Source: Fagopyrum homotropicum (lineage: Eukaryota; Streptophyta; Magnoliopsida; Caryophyllales; Polygonaceae). Taken from it: DNA of 64,000 bases. How positions within the stretch are numbered: position 1 is the stretch's first letter; every line of letters begins with the position of its first letter. The notes below the pieces were generated by a model, which saw only the letters and a program-made list of their open reading frames with translations, was not told where the DNA came from and did no database searches. Position numbers and translations under genes: made by a program. Of this stretch, positions 11,700 to 23,497 are shown one piece after another. Location: NCBI GenBank assembly GCA_033239125.1, contig BSWB01000003.1, positions 112,736,320 through 112,800,319 of the forward strand, written 5' to 3'.

Positions 11700-12608
11700 C
11701 TATACCAACACACACAGTAACAACAAACTCGTAAGGTTAGAGAAAATCGTAAAAGGCCTTACTTGTTTTCTCTCGCTCTCACGCTCGTGTTTTGTTGTCG
11801 CGAGCTGGTTGACGAAATTGACTTGTATGGGTTAATGCTTCTTTACCAATCAACATCTTGGTCTCACTAGAACTTTTTTGACTGAATCAAGTAGTCAATT
11901 TGGTTTGGTTAAAGGTTCTTGTGGGGTGCGATGGTTAAGGAATCCCTGTAAGAAGTTTACTCCACACACGACAAGGTAGAAAGAAAATATTTCGGATAGA
12001 CAACTAGTGTGTTAAGAAGTATAGATACTAACTAACACACTCAAAGAAAGACTCGGTGTTTAGAATAGAAAAAAGGCTAAAGAAAATCACACAAGAGATT
12101 ATGAAGAGAGAAGAATGTACCTTGAGTTGCGAAGTTTAAGAAAGAGAGATAGTCGGGTTTGGGTTTTATGTATGGCTATAACTCCTTGATCGTGTCAAGG
12201 TATATACTGGAACTCTAGATGGTAATACTCTTGCACGGGGCGCACTTTGATTCTGCAGAGTATGCCTCAAAGACTTCTTCGAAATTTGGCAATAGTAGCA
12301 AAAATTGGATGAAAAATCGGTCAATCTACTAAAGAACAGGTCGATTTTCTTTGTAAAAATTCGACTCTTGGATTCGACGTTCAAGAACTTTCTTTTCTTT
12401 CTTTTCTTTCTTTCTTTTTTTTTGTATTGACGAGGTTTCAAGGTTAACGGCTGGCTTGTGTTGGGTTGATGGCTTTTCTCTTTTCCAAACTTACACAAAT
12501 AAACGCACGTTAAACTCAAATAATCTCGCAAAGATGGCAAACAAGAAAAGACTCAAAGAAGACTCCAAAGAAAATAAAACCTTTTTGTGAACACTTGGAC
12601 TTCAATCG
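11700..12608 (-). other. Leader region of the CRM/Reina-style element
   Basis: Non-coding stretch between the PBS and gag, similar to 63331-64000. It contains one palindromic-module site (about 12309-12355, version TCGGTC / GTCGATTTTC). Confidence 0.65.
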
Positions 12609-12624
12609 CTTAGCTATGATACCA
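12609..12624 (-). other. Primer binding site (Met-type)
   Basis: The minus strand reads TGGTATCATAGCTAAG; the first eight bases match initiator Met tRNA. It lies three bases from the LTR end at 12628. Confidence 0.75.
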
Positions 12625-12627
12625 CTT

Positions 12628-13464
12628 TGATGCGGGGATAAGCCGCAGTTCTCGATCTAGATTGAAAGTTCTTAATTGGGATAAAATCGGGTTGTTCTAT
12701 AGGATAAATCGGCCGATTTTCTCCAAGAACAGGGCGATTTTTCGACAAACTCAGAACATTGATTAGTGAATGATATGGATAGATAAGAAGGTGAATATGG
12801 AATGATATATGAGCAAAATATAGGAAGATATGAACTAAGATAGTTCCGCAAAAGAACCTTGAATAATGATGTGTCAAAACCTTTAAACGAGAAGATTATC
12901 TTAACCCGCACTTCTTTAACCTTACACTAATCTTCTAATTAAGACAAGCACAAGGAGGGACTAGAATTGACCAGGAGCACCAATCTTCAATAAGATTAAC
13001 ACACACAAGCACAATCTAGCAATGACTTCACAAACAATTCAATCAAAAGCTCTCTTTATTGATTGAATGATTTAATGAATAAAACACAAACTTCATAAGT
13101 GAAGTTGCGAGTCTCACAATTCTGTGGAAAAATATCAACTTTAATCTAATCTACTAAACAATCTCCCCCACTAAGGCTATATATAAGGGATCCTAATCCT
13201 ACTAAAACTAGGAAAATATACTTAAAGATAATCTTGCAAAGATAACTTTAAGATACATAAAATATAAAATCTAAAAGATAGAATCTAAATAATCCCTTAA
13301 GATAATCTGAGAGTTTTAAATAATTATAACAAGATATAATTGCCAAAAGATAGAAGATCATGGCTGGATCTTTTGCAAACTCGTTCTAGTGAAGAAATCG
13401 ACAATAGAAAATCGATCGATATTTCCTACAGGAAAATCGGCTGATTTATATTAAAATCGGTCGA
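12628..13464 (-). repeat. LTR of the CRM/Reina-style element (right border approximate)
   Basis: It starts TGATGCGG on the plus strand, like the LTRs at 27652 and 57357, and shares with them CTCGATCTAGA, the CAACCTT/CTTACAC block and the 'TTGATTGAATGA' stretch. It carries palindromic modules with AAATCGGCCGATTT at 12686-12735 and relatives at 13398-13466. The right border is set by a purine-rich minus-strand run just beyond it, and could be wrong by tens of bases. Confidence 0.65.
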
Positions 13465-13690
13465 TTTTCTTCCTCTGAAGCTCTTCCTTGCTCTTATTCT
13501 TCTTCCTTGCTTCGTGGATCTTCTTGGTCGTGGTTTGGCTCTTCTATAACAACAATAACGTCACCAAAGAACTCTTGAGAGTGAGGAGAGTTTCCTTGAG
13601 TGTACAAGTAATGAGTATGTTCATAACTTTGTCTTGAATCTCCTTCGCTCTTGACCTTGTGATTGCTCCATCCATTGAATCCTAAGAAGG
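13465..13690 (-). other. Internal-like DNA next to the LTR
   Basis: This resembles the internal 3' part of element B (58196-58330, around CTTGAA...TCTCGAGTCC). A 5' LTR should be followed by unrelated flank, so this LTR may have been shared by two copies (LTR-internal-LTR-internal). Confidence 0.4.
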
Positions 13691-14721
13691 TGAAGGTGTT
13701 GTTGGTTTATCCTTCAATGCCTTAGCCTTTGAGCGTGTAATTGGACTTGGTGTTGGAAATGGTACCACATCACCAATGGACGGCGATGAATAGAGGGAGA
13801 ATAAGGGGTTGGTTGATGCTTGTTGAATCCAAAGAAGAAGAGGGAGTTGGAGAAGGAGATGGTGAAGTGTGGCGAGTGTAGGAGTTGAGTGTAGCCGTTG
13901 TTTCTTGTGGAGGTGGAGGGAGTAAAGCTTGCTAGGGGTCGAAGGAAAATAGGGTTGCTTGGATGCAAGGAAAATAGAGAGGGGAGAGGGGAATTGTGAA
14001 TAAAGGAGAGAAGTAGGATGATGTGTGGGAGAAGCAAGGGAAGAGCTCAACAGATGGGTTAGGAGTGTGGCTAGGGTCATCCAATAAGGGCTAGGGCAGG
14101 GCTAGGTGTATAGAGGGTTTGTCGTTGGCTGCAGATGCAAAGGAAAATAGTGGTGAGCCATGAGGAGGGTTGTAGGCTAGGGAAAGTTGCAATCTAGATG
14201 CATAAATAGTCCAAGGTGCAAGGGTTAGGTGACCAGGTTGTAGGGTCCAGACTAGGCTAGAGGGGACAACTAAGGGGGCGGTGAATGGCGCCACGTGGAG
14301 AATGCAAGGTGTTGATGGGTTGATGGTGTGAGGAGGTCTGGACGGGGTACCTAGCGGTTCTAGGACGTTGGGAAGTTAACTCGAGGGAGGGTTCAAAGGC
14401 GGTTGAAAAAAAAGGTCGGAGCTTGGTTTTGAGCTTGAGGGGAAAAGTAAAAAAGGGAGGGAAGGAGAGAAGAAGAGAAAAAAAATAAGATAGAGAAATT
14501 GGAAATAAAATAGCTCGATTAAAAAAATATTTGGATCGAAACATATTCTGATCTTTTTCGTAAAATAATATACGGGAATATATATCAAATAATATAAGTA
14601 TACTCGTAAAAATATAGTTTATGATGTAGGAATCATTCTCGTAAATATTTAAGCTATTAAAATATTAATAAAAAAGGGAAAAATATTTATATAAAATGCG
14701 CCTTATTTTTTGGGCGTTTCA
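13691..14721. repeat. Partial LTR related to 23498-25060
   Basis: Its right end, GGCGTTTCA after an A/T-rich stretch containing CTGATCTTTTTCGTAAAATA, matches the end of the repeat at 23498-25060. The inner part is G-rich on the plus strand and gives long Ser/Leu/Pro-rich open frames on the minus strand; they lack domains, and I regard them as compositional. The left end is missing. Confidence 0.55.
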
Positions 14722-15300
14722 AAGTTAAGATATATCTAAACTGCCAAATCATGTCTAAACCGAAGACAAATTTGTCCCTATTGGATTCTACAAACTAAAA
14801 AGGTCCGGAATAAAGGAGAAGAAAAGGTCGTCAAAGTGGGCTCGTCGGCATAGTAAGGCCGGTCGTCAGGTCAGTCTATCTAGTCTAGAATTTGGTCTCT
14901 AATGCAAGATCTTTGACAAGAGGTCATGTGCAGGTTAGTGTAGGAAGAAACATCATAAGGCTGATCTTTCCACTTTGAATTGCAAGTTGATAGAAGCTAG
15001 GTTCCTCTATATACGAAATATGCCTTTTTAGAAGCATTACGATTTACAGCTAGCCTTATGCTCGCCGATCACTCTGATGTTTCCGAATATGTTCTTCACT
15101 TTACTCTCGGATCTCATTCATTTGCGTCTTGACCATGAACTTTTTTTACCATAAAGAGATCTTTAGTGTATATGAGGTCATTATTCGTGGATATACCACA
15201 TTAAGCTATGCAACCGCTAGAATACTTGTAATTGTAACTAACCATTAGATCTCCAAAACACTAATAGGAAGGAAATAGACTGATAAAATATGTTATTAAG
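14722..15300. other. Intergenic stretch without recognised features
   Basis: Mixed-composition DNA. I see no gene, TIR or LTR border. Confidence 0.5.
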
Positions 15301-16155
15301 CCCAAAAGAGCATTAGAATGGAATAGAATGAGGATGGAAAAATACACTAATTGGAGTGCTATCAAATACCCCATACTTGAACCTTACTTGTCCTCAAGTA
15401 AGATCCGTAGATATCTCTCAAATGGAATCAGATACTTATCTCAAGTGTACCAAGATGAAGCACTCAAGCCTTATCATCATAGCGCATATCATAGTACAAG
15501 GTATAAATCAAAGCTCATAAGTTTTGTGACCACTCAAGGGAATGTGTATCTCTCTCACATGTGTTTAAAAGAATGTATATAGTAACGCTCAATCTCAACA
15601 CATATATAGTGATCATTAACCATATGCGTACCAAGATCAAGCACTTAGACCTTCTTCACTTCTGGAAGCTTCCTTATGCTTGACTTTATGGTTGAATGGT
15701 CATAAAATTCCTCATGGATGCATCAATGTTTATGGTTGGCTCCTTGGAAGCATTATGAATCTCTAATCTTGTGCAAGCTCTCTAGTTCTTGATTTTGTGA
15801 TAACTCATTCAACAAGGGCCTCTTGAGGATATGGAGAAGATGGTGGTGGTGATCTCTTATCAAAAATAAGGTGAGGATCAAAATCAAACATTGATAGTAG
15901 AGAGCTTGTGTTTCTCAAATTGTCGCGCATTTGCTTTCTCTCCATGTTCTTGTGGATCCTTTGTATTTCTTGTACTCGCTTTTGCAAACAATTAATCAAT
16001 TTTGAAACCGTGGTTTCGAATTCTGATTTGTTTTCGAAGAGAGGAATGGAAGGAGTGGCAGAGCTTTTGTTATATGTAGCGTTTCAACATCAATGCCATT
16101 GGAAAGCGTTCACGTCCAAGTTATTCACCGCCATCGGAATGCGTTTAAGTTAGAT
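15301..16155 (-). mobile_element. Fragment of an Athila-like 3' end
   Basis: At 15357-15363 the bases GCTATCA end an LTR-like sequence and are followed by AAATACCCCATACTTGA, the hallmark of an Athila 3' LTR/PPT junction in this window (compare 32573, 37154 and 52920). A perfect 6-bp stem-loop (15385-15400) follows. The rest, with a minus-strand open frame at 15805-15999 rich in charged residues, resembles degraded ORF1 C-terminal sequence. Most of the LTR is missing. Confidence 0.5.
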
Positions 16156-16262
16156 ATATTCAACATCGCCGTAAAATACACAGACTAGGTCATTTGTAAT
16201 TCTTCGCCATATCCAATTTTGTATTATTTTATGGGTCCGGTTCAGTTACAAAGCGAAAATAC

Positions 16263-17497
16263 GGGCACGGCCGTATCTTGTGATATGCACCGTTGATTTG
16301 TTTGATCCAACTGTCCAGATTTGTCCACGTCATTTAATGAAGTCTAGGGAACGATGACATTTTTGTATTTATATGAAGTTTAGGTGACATTTTTGTCCTT
16401 TTGAAAATCTATTTTCTAAAAGAATGGGACACGCTGACAATTTTGTAATTTTTATGAAATTATTTTAACAATTATTATCTCAGTTCACGGTTTTAGTTCA
16501 ATTCGTTCAAACTGTTTGTTCTTATTTTTTTAACACTCTTTTTTATTCAAATTTTATATATTTTCGTTCAAACATTTTTTAAATAATAGTATAGAACTTT
16601 TGAACCATTTTACTCTAGTTTTTTTCCCCATTATTCTGTTAGTTTAAATTGTTTGTTCTAATGATTCATATTTTTTTTTTTGCAATTAGTTCAAATTGTT
16701 TAGTAGTTCTTTTTTTTTTAACACTTTTTGGTTCAAAATTTTTATACATATTTGTTTAAACATTATTAAATTAATAGTATAAAATTTTGAATTTTTTTAT
16801 TCTACTTTTCCCCTCATTTCTTCTCTTAGTTCAAACTGTTGTTCTAATGGTTCAATTTTTTGTTCAATTAGTTCAAATGATATGTTCTAATAGTTCTTAT
16901 TTTTAACACTTAGTAAAAACGGTTTATAATATTAGTTCAAAAGTTGGATATCATTTTCAAACATTATGTTTTATTAGTTCAAACATGTACAATTAACAAA
17001 GTGCATAAAACATAACTACAAAATTAATAAAATAATACATGAACTAATTATAGGAAATAATAGAACTGATAGCGTATACTTTTGAACGAATTGAACTAAA
17101 ATTATGAACTTTCATAATATTAGTTCAAAATTTGGGTATCATTAATTTGAATATTGTGTACAGTTAGTTCATACATTGTGTTTTATTATTTCAAACAAAA
17201 AAGTGCATAAAACATAAATACTAAATTAACAAAATAATACGTGAACTAATTATAAAAAAAATTATAAGAAATTACAGTGTATAATTTTGATCGAATTGAA
17301 CAAAAACTATAAATTGAGATACAATTTTTTCATAAAAGTTACAAAAATGTCACCGCATCCCCTCTTTTAAACTAGATTTACCAAATAGACAAAATTGTCC
17401 ACATACCCTCTAAAAATTGTACTACTTATTCATCAAATGACATGGATAATTGTAATTCACTGGATCAAGTGAATCAACGGCTCATATTACTAGGCCC
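16263..17497. mobile_element. Non-autonomous DNA element with long terminal inverted repeats
   Basis: The left 200 bp and the right 200 bp are inverted, diverged copies: CCGTTGATTTGTTTGATCC (left) against the complement of GGATCAAGTGAATCAACGG (right), then TGTCAT/ATGACA blocks, CTAAAAGA and TGACATTTTTGTAA blocks in the same order. The core is A/T-rich with many GTTCAAA/TTTGAAC half-sites. No transposase frame exists. The TIR style fits Mutator-like or foldback elements. I could not find a convincing target duplication. Confidence 0.55.
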
Positions 17498-18338
17498 TTT
17501 ACCACATAAACACTACTTACTTGAATCAATCCTCTTTTTGTAACTATTTCCAAAGCTATATAATTTTATATTATTTATTCAGCTATTATTTAATTTTTAT
17601 TTTGATAATCTTTTAAGTAATGTATGCAGAAGATCTTATATATAAAGCCTCTTAATACATATTATCTATCGTGAAAGATATAGTAGCCGTATAAATAATG
17701 TTGTTGCTTAGTAAAATTTCCGACACTTTTAATAGTTGAGGAGCTTCAGCTCACAAAACGTATTATTACATAATGTTATCTCTTATCACTCGATTCCAAA
17801 AAGAAAAACAAATACGTATCATCAGTCAATGCAACAAAAACAAACAAACCACTTGCTTCAGAAACAAGATAGTATTGATGTTGTGCTCCTGAGAACATCA
17901 TATCCGTATAAACAATGCAAGCATTGCGCAGTGTCATACATGACGTAAGCATTGTAGTTCACTTGTTCGCCCCTATTTATGTATTATAACAATTACCCTG
18001 ATCTTCAAAGAATCAAAACTACTGCTACATATGAATACTTGATTCAATTTAGAGGTTTCTGCACATGCATGTTGTGTTGCATTATGAGGCAACCCAAGTA
18101 AACAAAACAGCAAATGAGGACAGCAAAATTGACCAACAACTGAATGTATCAAAGAAAAGAGGTCCCTTTCAAATAAAACATGTCAGGAGGAAAACTGAAG
18201 TTATGAAGCAGCACACATTGCGGCATCATACAAGACAGATATATGGTTTCTTCAACTACTATTTCCCAATAGCAACGTAGATTTGATGGCCTTACCCAAG
18301 TACTTTCAGTATTTGCACCAGAATAATCTTCCCTTCTA
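17498..18338 (-). other. 3' flank and probable 3' UTR of the BBR-like gene
   Basis: No domain-bearing frame is present. The part from about 17960 to 18338 is the expected 3' UTR of the minus-strand gene; I cannot place the poly(A) site. Confidence 0.45.
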
Positions 18339-21300
18339 TCAACTTTTTTCCGATGTAGACACCTCGGTGCTGCAAACAGGGCAAACCTGCACTTGTAGAG
18401 AGATGTCAATCAGGGAATTCATGTATATGTAAGTCCTAGGGCTGCACATATTCAGACCGGAAATTACGGTCCTGGACCGTAGTTGTAAAAATCCGGTCCA
18501 GTCCGGGTTTGACCGGACCATTTAATCCATACAAAAATATGATTGAATTATTTAAAAAAAAATTAAAAAAAAAAACGGTCCGGTCCATGGACCGTATCAC
18601 ACAAGTAGTGAATCGGTCCAATCCGGTACAGTCCGCTCCGGACCGTTTGGACAGCCTTACATGTAACTAGTTATGTCCAATGCAGATACAAAAGAACACA
18701 CACTATATCACTAAAATCTAATTGTTCAGGAGCTTATGTATACTGTTCATACAGCTGACTCACAGGTCATTTGTTTCCATTAGCTTCCTTTAACTTTTAT
18801 CTGCTCGAATTTCTACCATTATTTCCCGGGTGCAAATGATTGAAACCAAAGGCTCAGCACAGTAATGAAGAAACACAATTGCAGCGAATATTTACCCATT
18901 TCCTAAAGAATAGAGTCAATAAACACTTTCTTACCTTATTTATTTTCAACCAATTACTGATGCACTCAGGATGGTATGAGTGCTTGCAAGTGAGCAAAGT
19001 TAGTGTGTCACCATCCTCGTATTCCAATCGACATATGACACAACTGAAACACCACAGCATAATAATAGTGAATTCTTGATCATAACTGCAAAACCTAATG
19101 CGCACATACTTGGCACAGAGATACTTACGGCTCTGCATCTTGACCATTTTCAGACTTGTAATTTTTTGAAGGTAAGGATTCAATTATATCAGAAGATAAT
19201 CCTCTGCTCTCAGTTCCAACTACTTCACCCAAAGCAATTAATTCCTGAGCCAATAAAAAATGAAGATATAATCAGCCAACTCTTCCTATGGCTAAAAGAA
19301 CATCTCAAAATTTACATTACCTCGTATGAAAGCTCATCTGGATCTACCTCCTCCCATGTGTCCTAGAAGTTCAAAAACCAGGAAGGTAATTATTTGACTT
19401 TGTTGTATAAGCACAGATCGGGCCATTAACTTACAATGAAGTAATATTAATACACATTACAATACTATTCAGCATTTCAGATCAGCACTCAATTACGTAT
19501 AAGCTACAAAGACAAACTTGATTGTGTTGCAACACAAGCTTTCAACAAACCTTCTCCAACAGGCAGAAACATCTCTTTTAGTTAATCTAAACTCGTATTA
19601 ATATCCAAAAGTATGGTAGATAGAATCAAGAGCCACTTTATCTGTCTTACTAAAGTCGCAACTTCTTCATCTATGCAAATGTTAACAAGCCTCGCCCTAG
19701 CACCAACTAGTTGTCAAAATCAAACTTGTACAAGGTTCGAATCAAATTTGAGCAAGTGTCTAGATCACTGTGTCTGCTAATTTGCATTTTCTGTATTCAA
19801 TGCTCTATACTTGGGTAAAGAATCTACTGATTGTCTTTTCCAAAAAGAAATGATCTCTATGTGACAGTACATATATAAATGGACAACAAGAAGGTTGATT
19901 CTTAACCAATAATATAATGCAAGGAATTTAAACTGCATAAAAGGTTAATATCAGACTAGCAAGCATCTACATAATTGTTGAACATCACAAGTAGGAAAAT
20001 TAAGTACCTGTGCATGACCATCATCATGATCCTCCAAATTCTCATCTTCTTCTCCTGTAAATAGAAAATCAACTCATACTTGAGATATGAATACTCTAGC
20101 AACACTATTATCCTAATTGATCTTACTTACTTTCAGTGATACCAGCCATGGCCAACAATCGAGCAGCCATTTCTCTCTCCTCTGCATCTTGTAAAGCACG
20201 TGCATATGCTTCATCATCCGGAAAAGCAGCTGGATCAACTTCAACAGCAGGGGCCTCATCTTCCCCAGAATCAGCACTATCATGCACCTCAGATGCATCA
20301 TCCTCATCATCTAAATCCTCCTCCTCAACTTCATCATTCTCACTCTCATCATCGTCAAGATCATTGACATCATTATCATCATCATCATCCTCATCACCGT
20401 CATCTTGATCGTCATCTATTCCATCATATCCATGACCATCTGGATCATCATAGTCATCATTTCCATCATTGAAATAGTACTCCTCTTCCCAACGTCCATA
20501 ATTGCTCCCATGTCCATTCATGCTTAGCATCATGTAAGCCCTTTCCTACTCGAAATGAAGCACCAATCAATCAACATAAGAGAGCCTGGAAACGTTAGTG
20601 ATGTGAAACAATCACTTTTAAAGTTTAATCTCACTAAAACAAATAAAATCAAGGACATAATCAATTAAAGTATACACCTAAGAGAAATAACATTGAGTGA
20701 AATATAGCACTTTTCCTCTTCATAATTCATAAACCTTAATTAAAGATAATTCAACCATTATATTTCATAAAGTCAAAAAGGTAAATGAAATCATGCAAAC
20801 TGACCTATATGATCCTCTAATCATTTGCTTGGTGATAGCATAATAATATTGATACATCTCAAGTACATCTAGACAATGGAGTGCAATAAGGAAGATGTAA
20901 ACACATCAGCCTCTATGCAGCCCAGACAGATCACTCTTTTTGAATATGCATTAAAATTTTAAACATGATTAGATATCAAAGAAAGGAAGTTTTACATGCA
21001 TATTTGCCCTGCAATGTAAAATGAAAGGGAAGATGCAAATATATCAGCCTCTATACTTTTTGTCCAGTTATGAGATGATATTCTAAACATGATTAGATAC
21101 CAAAGGATGTTTTACACGCATAATTGCATATATTCCTTGCAGTATAAATGAAGGGGGTAATTGCTTTAAGAATTGTGTGTTCTCCTCTCTCATAATGGCA
21201 CCTATGGTTGCTCAGCTACATTAATTTATCACCAATTACTCTAATTAAATGAAAATGTGTATTTTCAACGTTCCGAATATCATTAAGGGCCCGTTTGATT

Positions 21301-22082
21301 TTAACTCCGAAATCGGAAACGGAATGGAAACGAATCTAGTCCATACGGATACTCTTATTGAAGTAATTGGAGTAGAGTTTGATTACTTTTGATACCTGAA
21401 TCAAGTGCATTTTGCCTTAAACAACATGGAATGATTCCATACAATTTCATGAATAAGGATACAGATATGGATTAAATTCGTTTTCATTCCATTTTCGTTT
21501 CCGGAGTTGCAAACAAACGGGCTGTAAATGTGAAATTGAAGAAACCTGACCTGAGGTTTTTCTTTCTTTCAACATCATATTGTTCAATACAAGTTTGCAA
21601 AATGTTTGCAACAACGCTTATTTGATTGATCAAACAACTACCCTGTAAATTTTGGGTATCGTCTCCACAAGTACTGAAATAATATGTTGCGGACCATCCA
21701 TGAATTGAAAACAAAGGCAAAAAATCACGAGCTTCAATAAATCATACCGGCAACCAAAAGGTATTACGTAACCTATGAAATAAAGATTGGTAAGAAGATC
21801 AAATCCACAAACAAAGGGGATGGAGAGAGCACGAACCTGCTCTTGTAAAGTCCGCGCAAGAGCAAGATCAGCCTCAACCTGACTGAGGTTGGTGAAGGGA
21901 GTTCTTGACGAAGCCTGGCGAGAGGCAGTCCCAGACTCAGATTCTGCAGCAACGATCGCTGCCTCGACAGCGCCGTCTCCGTGGACAGCAATCGCGGCGG
22001 AATTAGGGTTTCCTGCAACAGCGTTTTCAGCGGTGGGCTTGGGTGCGCCGTCATCACCTCCGTGCTTCGTGTTCTCATCCAT
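18339..22082 (-). CDS. BBR: E3 ubiquitin ligase, BIG BROTHER-related type, seven exons
   Basis: Joined coding exons (minus strand): 21837-22082, 20131-20545, 20008-20054, 19321-19362, 19129-19244, 18935-19043, 18339-18386; 1023 nt, 340 residues. All six introns are GT-AG and phases fit. In order: an Ala-rich, low-complexity N-terminus; FTNLSQVEADLALARTLQEQ (about 63-82); a Tyr/Asp/Glu-rich acidic stretch (about 100-165); a second DEAYARALQDAEERE block; DPDELSYEELIALGEVVGTE; then a RING-H2 finger (290-330) with C-x2-C-x14-C-x-H-x2-H-x2-C-x10-C-x2-C complete. This order and length are those of Arabidopsis BBR as I know it; BIG BROTHER relatives act as E3 ligases, and BB itself limits organ growth. 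ATG at 22080-22082 begins MDENTKHGG. The gene looks intact and is the only host gene I find here. Confidence 0.93.
18437..18659. mobile_element. Small TAGGGCTG-ended repeat in intron 6 (hAT-like MITE?)
   Basis: It starts TAGGGCTG and ends CAGCCTTA, near-perfect 8-bp inverted ends, with internal GGTCC/GGACC palindromes. It lies within intron 6 of the BBR-like gene. The 8-bp flanks (GTAAGTCC, CATGTAAC) do not match, so a target duplication is not shown. Confidence 0.4.
21287..21524. mobile_element. Tourist-like MITE in intron 1
   Basis: 238 bp with inverted ends GGGCCCGTTTG and CAAACGGGCTG (9 of 11 pair), extended by matching inner blocks (ACTCCG, GGAAACG, GGAATG). It is flanked by TAA on both sides (21284-21286 and 21525-21527), the PIF/Harbinger target preference. 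It is fully inside intron 1 of the BBR-like gene. Confidence 0.75.
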
Positions 22083-22831
22083 TATTGCTTCCCGTGTCGT
22101 CGATCGGAAGCTTCCGGAAATCGGAGTTTACGGGGTTGCGATTATCAAGTTGATTTCAGCTGTCGATAAGAAATTGGTGAGAGCAAGATAAGGATCTGCA
22201 AAACCTAAACAAGGGCGATGCGGCAGAGGATTTCAAAATTTCAATTTGTGTTTTGGATACGGGAAGGATTTATTAGGGATCGCGTGTGAGAAAGAATAAA
22301 ATATAATATGAAAAGTTGAATCCCCAAAATACATGATACAAATACAGCCAACGAACGATGTGAAGGAATACTACGACGTCGTCCTCCGTTAGGGGACAAT
22401 CATACGCCCAAATACCTTTCTCAAAGTCCTTTGTGACACTCCACTAGATGTTTGGTAAATGTCGTGCATTCTCTTTATTGCAAGATTTACTTGATAAATA
22501 AAATATATACGAATGTTACCGTTTAGGAAATTACATATTCAAAAAGTGAAATTAATGGTATACGGTTATCTGAGTTAGAAAATGCTTAATACATAAACAT
22601 GAATAAAGAAATTGCATAGGATGGTTGAACTCATTCGTGTTTAGATATTTATTGATTTTTTCGATCTTTATTCGTGTTTATATATCCATTTTTTGTCCAC
22701 TTGTGTATGGTAAATAAAGTTAGGCGTACTAGTGTGATTCTAATGTTTACTATGATCTCCATTCGTGTTAATATGATGAACTTTGTTGTGCATTGAACTC
22801 ATTCGTGTTTATATGAGGACATGTGTGTCAT
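22083..22831 (-). promoter_or_regulatory. 5' flank of the BBR-like gene
   Basis: This would hold the 5' UTR and proximal promoter. It is A/T-rich with a GACGTCGTC block at 22375-22383. I cannot assign a TATA box or start site with confidence. Confidence 0.35.
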
Positions 22832-22941
22832 ACATGCATGACTAGGTGCATGATCTCGTGTATTTTGCATGCCTTACTCAAATGCATGCACTTCATGTGA
22901 TTGTAGGTTATATGCATGATGCATCACTACGTGCATGGAAT
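22832..22941. promoter_or_regulatory. Cluster of RY-like CATGCA motifs
   Basis: About seven CATGCA/TGCATG cores occur within 110 bp, including CATGCATG, GCATGCAC and ATGCATGATGCATCAC, 750-860 bp upstream of the BBR-like start codon. RY motifs are bound by B3-domain factors such as ABI3, FUS3 and LEC2. Function here is inferred only from the motif. Confidence 0.4.
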
Positions 22942-23273
22942 TAGAGATGGCAAAATGTTGTTTTCAAGGACAATATGTGTACCGTCTACATATAGCTAGT
23001 TTCCATGCAAACATTTATTTTATTGTATTTAGTAATGTGTGCATGGGATGGTGTTTTCATGGACAACACGATGGGAACACGGATGATGGAATAAACCGGT
23101 TAAACTAATGTTGTTAAATGGGTAATTAATAGTTTTCGTATCCCATTAGAAAACCGACGATATTATTTAATTAATCTATATTTTACTATATTAAAGCGAA
23201 AGTCCTTAGTGTCACGTGTTATTTCATAAATCATTCCATGACACGAGTCATCTCCACAAAATTCACATTTTAA

Positions 23274-23276
<3 letters not shown>

Positions 23277-23341
<65 letters not shown>
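23277..23341. repeat. (TA)n microsatellite
   Basis: An uninterrupted TA repeat of about 65 bp. The Tyr/Ile-repeat frames it creates on both strands are not genes. Confidence 0.97.
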
Positions 23342-23343
<2 letters not shown>

Positions 23344-23497
23344 TCAACATCTATCATGTAAATATAGTTATTTCTATATGATATATATCCTAAATTACCT
23401 CATTTGCTTACATTTAAAAATCTTACTGATTTTCTCGATTTTTCTAATTTTTTGTAAAGTCAGCATTAATATTGACTCTTTTAGTTTCTTCGTCAAC

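Noticed and set aside
13682..14588. Long Ser/Leu/Pro-rich minus-strand frames, also at 24136-24511
   Set aside because: Product of purine-rich plus-strand LTR sequence; no domain and no shared protein between the two copies.
20136..20408. Ser-rich plus-strand frame
   Set aside because: Mirror of the acidic exon 2 of the BBR-like gene.
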